Assembly (NCBI RefSeq): GCF_002127325.2
Contig: NC_035436.2
Span: forward strand, 28,547,163-28,611,162
Length of the DNA: 64,000 nt
DNA from: Helianthus annuus
Taxonomy: Eukaryota > Streptophyta > Magnoliopsida > Asterales > Asteraceae
Reading direction: 5' to 3'
This document shows, one piece after another, positions 61,751 to 64,000 of the stretch (position 1 is the stretch's first letter; every line of letters begins with the position of its first letter). Under the pieces are notes generated by a model. That model did no database searches. It was not told the DNA's origin and saw nothing but the letters and a program-made list of their open reading frames with translations. Position numbers and translations under genes: made by a program.

Positions 61751-61919
61751 AGTACATGGGAGTAGGAAAACATATTGTATGATTTCATTAACTTGGAAAC
61801 AGGCGCTTAGGCCAACCATACATTGTGAGTAAATAACATACATGGCGTTTAGCCAATCATAGGAAAGTAAATAGATGTGTGGCCCTCATCAGAGGGGTGA
61901 TTCTTGAGTCTTAAAGTGA
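61751..61919. other. Short spacer between convergent pol and the antisense gene
   Basis: About 170 bp with no coding capacity; both flanking genes point into it. Overlapping 3' ends of transcripts from the two strands are likely here. Confidence 0.5.
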
Positions 61920-64000
61920 TTACATATAGCACTTGCGCAATTGTTGCGCGTTCCATGTTTGTGGAATGATATGGCCATCCAACGTTCGTAACTTGTACGC
62001 CCCTTTCCCTAGCACCTCGTAGACCAAGTATGGGCCCTCCCATTTGGGTGCAAGCTTTCCAGGGCGTTCGGCGTTTGAAGCTTCGTTGTCACGGAAGACG
62101 TATTCTCCTGGGTTGAAGGTACAAATGCGGACTCGCGCATTGTAGTACCTCTCCAGTTGTGTTTTGTAATATTTTGCCTCTTTAATGCGCGCGATCTCGC
62201 GTCTTTCTTCCAAGAGATCCAGGTCAAGGCGGCGCTCTGCTTCATTGTCGATTGTATTGACCGCTGTCAATCGTGGTGAGGGGAGACCAACTTCTACCGG
62301 GATAACTGCTTCTGAGCCGTATACGAGGCTAAAAGGAGTTTCGCCGGTGCTCGTCTTCGGCATGGTTCGATGAGCCCACAGGATGCTTGGGAGCTCATCT
62401 ACCCATCCTCTGCGCTTTGTGCCTAGTCGGGCTTTTATCCCCTCCACGATGCTTTTGTTCACGCTTTCCACTTGACCGTTGCCCTGGGGTGCGCAACGGA
62501 TGAGAAGGTATGTTCGATCTTCATTTCCTTCATCCATTTTTTAAGGTCTTCCGAGGCAAAATTGGTACCGTTATCTGTGACGATCTTTAGTGGAAGACCG
62601 AATCTGCAGATGATATGTTCCCAGATAAACTTGCGCACCATCATGGCAGTGGTTGATGCGAGGGCTTTTGCTTCCACCCACTTGGTGAAATAATCGACAG
62701 CCACAATTATAAACTTTACGGCCCCCAGAGCATCTGGGAAGGGTCCCACCATATCAATCCCCCAATGTTGGAAGGGCCAAGCAGTGGACACTGGGATAAG
62801 ATCGTTTTTGGGGCGCAGGGTCTTTGGAGAGTGTCGCTGACAGGAATCGCACTTGCGCAGCTCCTTCAGGGTGTCGACATGCATCCCTGGCCAATAATAC
62901 CCAGCGCTCGTGATTTTCGCAACAACCATGCGTGGCCCCGCATGTATACCACAGATCCCCTCATGGATCTCTCGAATTAGGTAATTTGTGTCCTCGGGGT
63001 TCACGCAGCGCAACAAGGGACCTAAGAAGGATCTCCGATACAGGATACCATCATTCATTTCATAGTGCAGGGCCTTGTGTTGGATTTTCCTTGCCTCTAC
63101 TTTGCTCTCTGGGAGTATCCCTTCTTGCAGATAGCGAATTATAGGGGTCATCCAGGATGGTTGCCCCATTTCGATCACGTTCACCTGGCGCAGCAGGACC
63201 GATGGATTTTTGAGCACTTCGATTCTTACTTCCTTTGCAAGGTGTTGGAAGGAAGTTGATGCGAGCTTGCTTAAAGCGTCTGCCTGTTTGTTTTCAGAGC
63301 GATTGATGTGTACGACTCTGTATGATGTGAATTTCTACAGCAGCTCTTTTGCTTGATCCAGATATAAGGCCATAACTTCGCCTTTCGCGTCATAGAATCC
63401 ATTGACTTGGCTGGCAATCAGGAGTGAATCGACGTGCGCTTGTAAATTCTTAGCTCCCATTTTAATGGCGAGGCGCAATCCTGCCAGAAATGCTTCGTAC
63501 TCCGCTTCATTGCTGGTGTTTTTAAAATCCAACCTGATGGCGTATGTAAATTCGTGTTTTTCCGGGCTGACCAGGCGCAACCCGGCACCTGAGCCATCCT
63601 TGTTTGAGGCACCATCTGTGTATATGAACCACAACCCTTCTGATGCATCTTGCTTGGGCGCTTCAACGACTTCACAATCCTTGATTTTTTCCGCTGGGAC
63701 TTCTGTGATAAAGTCTGCAATGACTTGACCCTTTATGGCTGGTCGTGGCCTGTACAAGATGTTGTGGCCTCCCAATTCGATCGCCCACTTCGCCAGTCAC
63801 CCGGAAGTCTCCGGTTTTTGCAATATCGTCCCAATGTGGAAATTGGCCAGTACGGTGATGACGTGGCCCGTGAAGTATCGGCGCAGCCTTCTTGAGGCAT
63901 GTAGTAGTGCTAGTACTAGTTTCTCCATCGTGGAGTATCTTGTTTCAGGATCTGTGAGCATTCTACTGACATAATAGATTGGATTCTGAACCCCCTTTCT
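61920..64000 (-). pseudogene. pol C-terminal part of the Tat-type element: two RNase H domains and integrase, disrupted
   Basis: From the right edge: end of the RT-linked RNase H (NPIYYVSRMLTDPETRYSTM), then the second RNase H (YTDGAS, NEAEYEAFLAG, HVDS, QADALSKL), then integrase with H-H-C-C (HEGICGIHAG, CDSCQRH) and a D, D, E core (WGIDMVGPFP, VTDNGTNF, GNGQVESVNK), ending at 61920. Lesions: TGA at 63799-63797 where arginine is expected, TAG at 63337-63335 near the end of the second RNase H, and loss of one C in a C-run at 62486-62489 that shifts frame between the second D and the E of integrase. RT, protease and gag lie outside the window. Confidence 0.92.

Larger units (their letters stand above)
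57508..64000 (-). mobile_element. Tat-type Ty3/gypsy element, 3' part, with an antisense gene; runs off the window
   Basis: Minus-strand order from the right edge: RNase H, second (Tat-specific) RNase H, integrase, then an opposite-strand gene, polypurine tract and 3' LTR. The archaeal-type second RNase H is the hallmark of the Tat lineage. The element is inserted in the right LTR of Z. The expected duplication next to the left end is TACTC (57503-57507); its partner is outside. Pol and the antisense gene are both damaged. Confidence 0.9.

Noticed and set aside
1..64000. CRISPR arrays, tRNA or rRNA genes, operons
   Set aside because: None seen on either strand; the regular short repeats found are minisatellites or microsatellites in a plant genome.

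Overview
The window is plant nuclear DNA from a repeat-dominated intergenic region. It shows chromodomain Ty3/gypsy retrotransposons with initiator-Met primer sites, a Tat-type Ty3/gypsy element with a second RNase H, spliceosomal introns, MULE, hAT and Harbinger-type DNA elements with correct target-site duplications (TSDs), and a fragment of a plant leucine-rich-repeat extensin gene. A eudicot is likely and Asteraceae is my guess from the look of the elements, but no sequence here proves the species. I found no complete host gene, no tRNA or rRNA gene and no bacterial-type feature. Two short exon-like segments on the minus strand (22585-22682 and 47936-48044) are the only weak host-gene candidates.

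Layout, left to right. 1-8325 is the 3' two thirds of a Tekay/Del-like chromovirus on the plus strand, with an intact 1525-residue gag-pol and a 3530-bp 3' LTR. 8326-11758 is the 3' end of a second, Tat-like element on the plus strand: subrepeats, a four-exon gene running antisense, then its LTR. 11759-22964 is a DNA-transposon zone: a Pack-MULE holding an LRX gene fragment (13087-14471) with a Harbinger-like MITE inside it, a hAT remnant split by a 1.5-kb foldback MULE (15167-16690), a LINE tail, and three MITE-sized elements, one of which carries a 15-bp minisatellite.

22965-45589 is one complete second copy of the Tekay-like family on the minus strand, framed by the TSD ATTAA. It was itself hit twice by a smaller LTR family, here called family A: a solo LTR in its gag-pol (29841-31588, TSD TGGAT) and a full 7475-bp non-autonomous element in its 5' LTR (34758-42232, TSD CCTAC). 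Subtracting the nested element makes the two outer LTRs exactly equal (3938 bp each), which confirms the nesting. 45595-49466 holds two hAT elements and a long-TIR MULE.

49467-57507 is a minus-strand relative of family A (called Z): 2.4-kb LTRs, a non-coding interior, and a Ty1/copia-type solo LTR inserted inside. Its right LTR is cut at 57507/57508 by a Tat-type Ty3/gypsy element on the minus strand that runs off the window. That element has a decayed pol (RNase H, second RNase H, integrase) and, between pol and its 3' LTR, an oppositely oriented intron-containing gene with a gypsy-type (Transposase_28-like) domain and its own TATA box.

The order of insertion can be read from the nesting. 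The Tekay copy entered a host sequence, then family A entered the Tekay copy; Z received a copia element that was later reduced to a solo LTR, and a Tat element. The most interesting items are the two antisense, intron-containing Tat genes of similar design, the non-coding LTR family with chromovirus-style ends, the LRX Pack-MULE and the giant foldback element.
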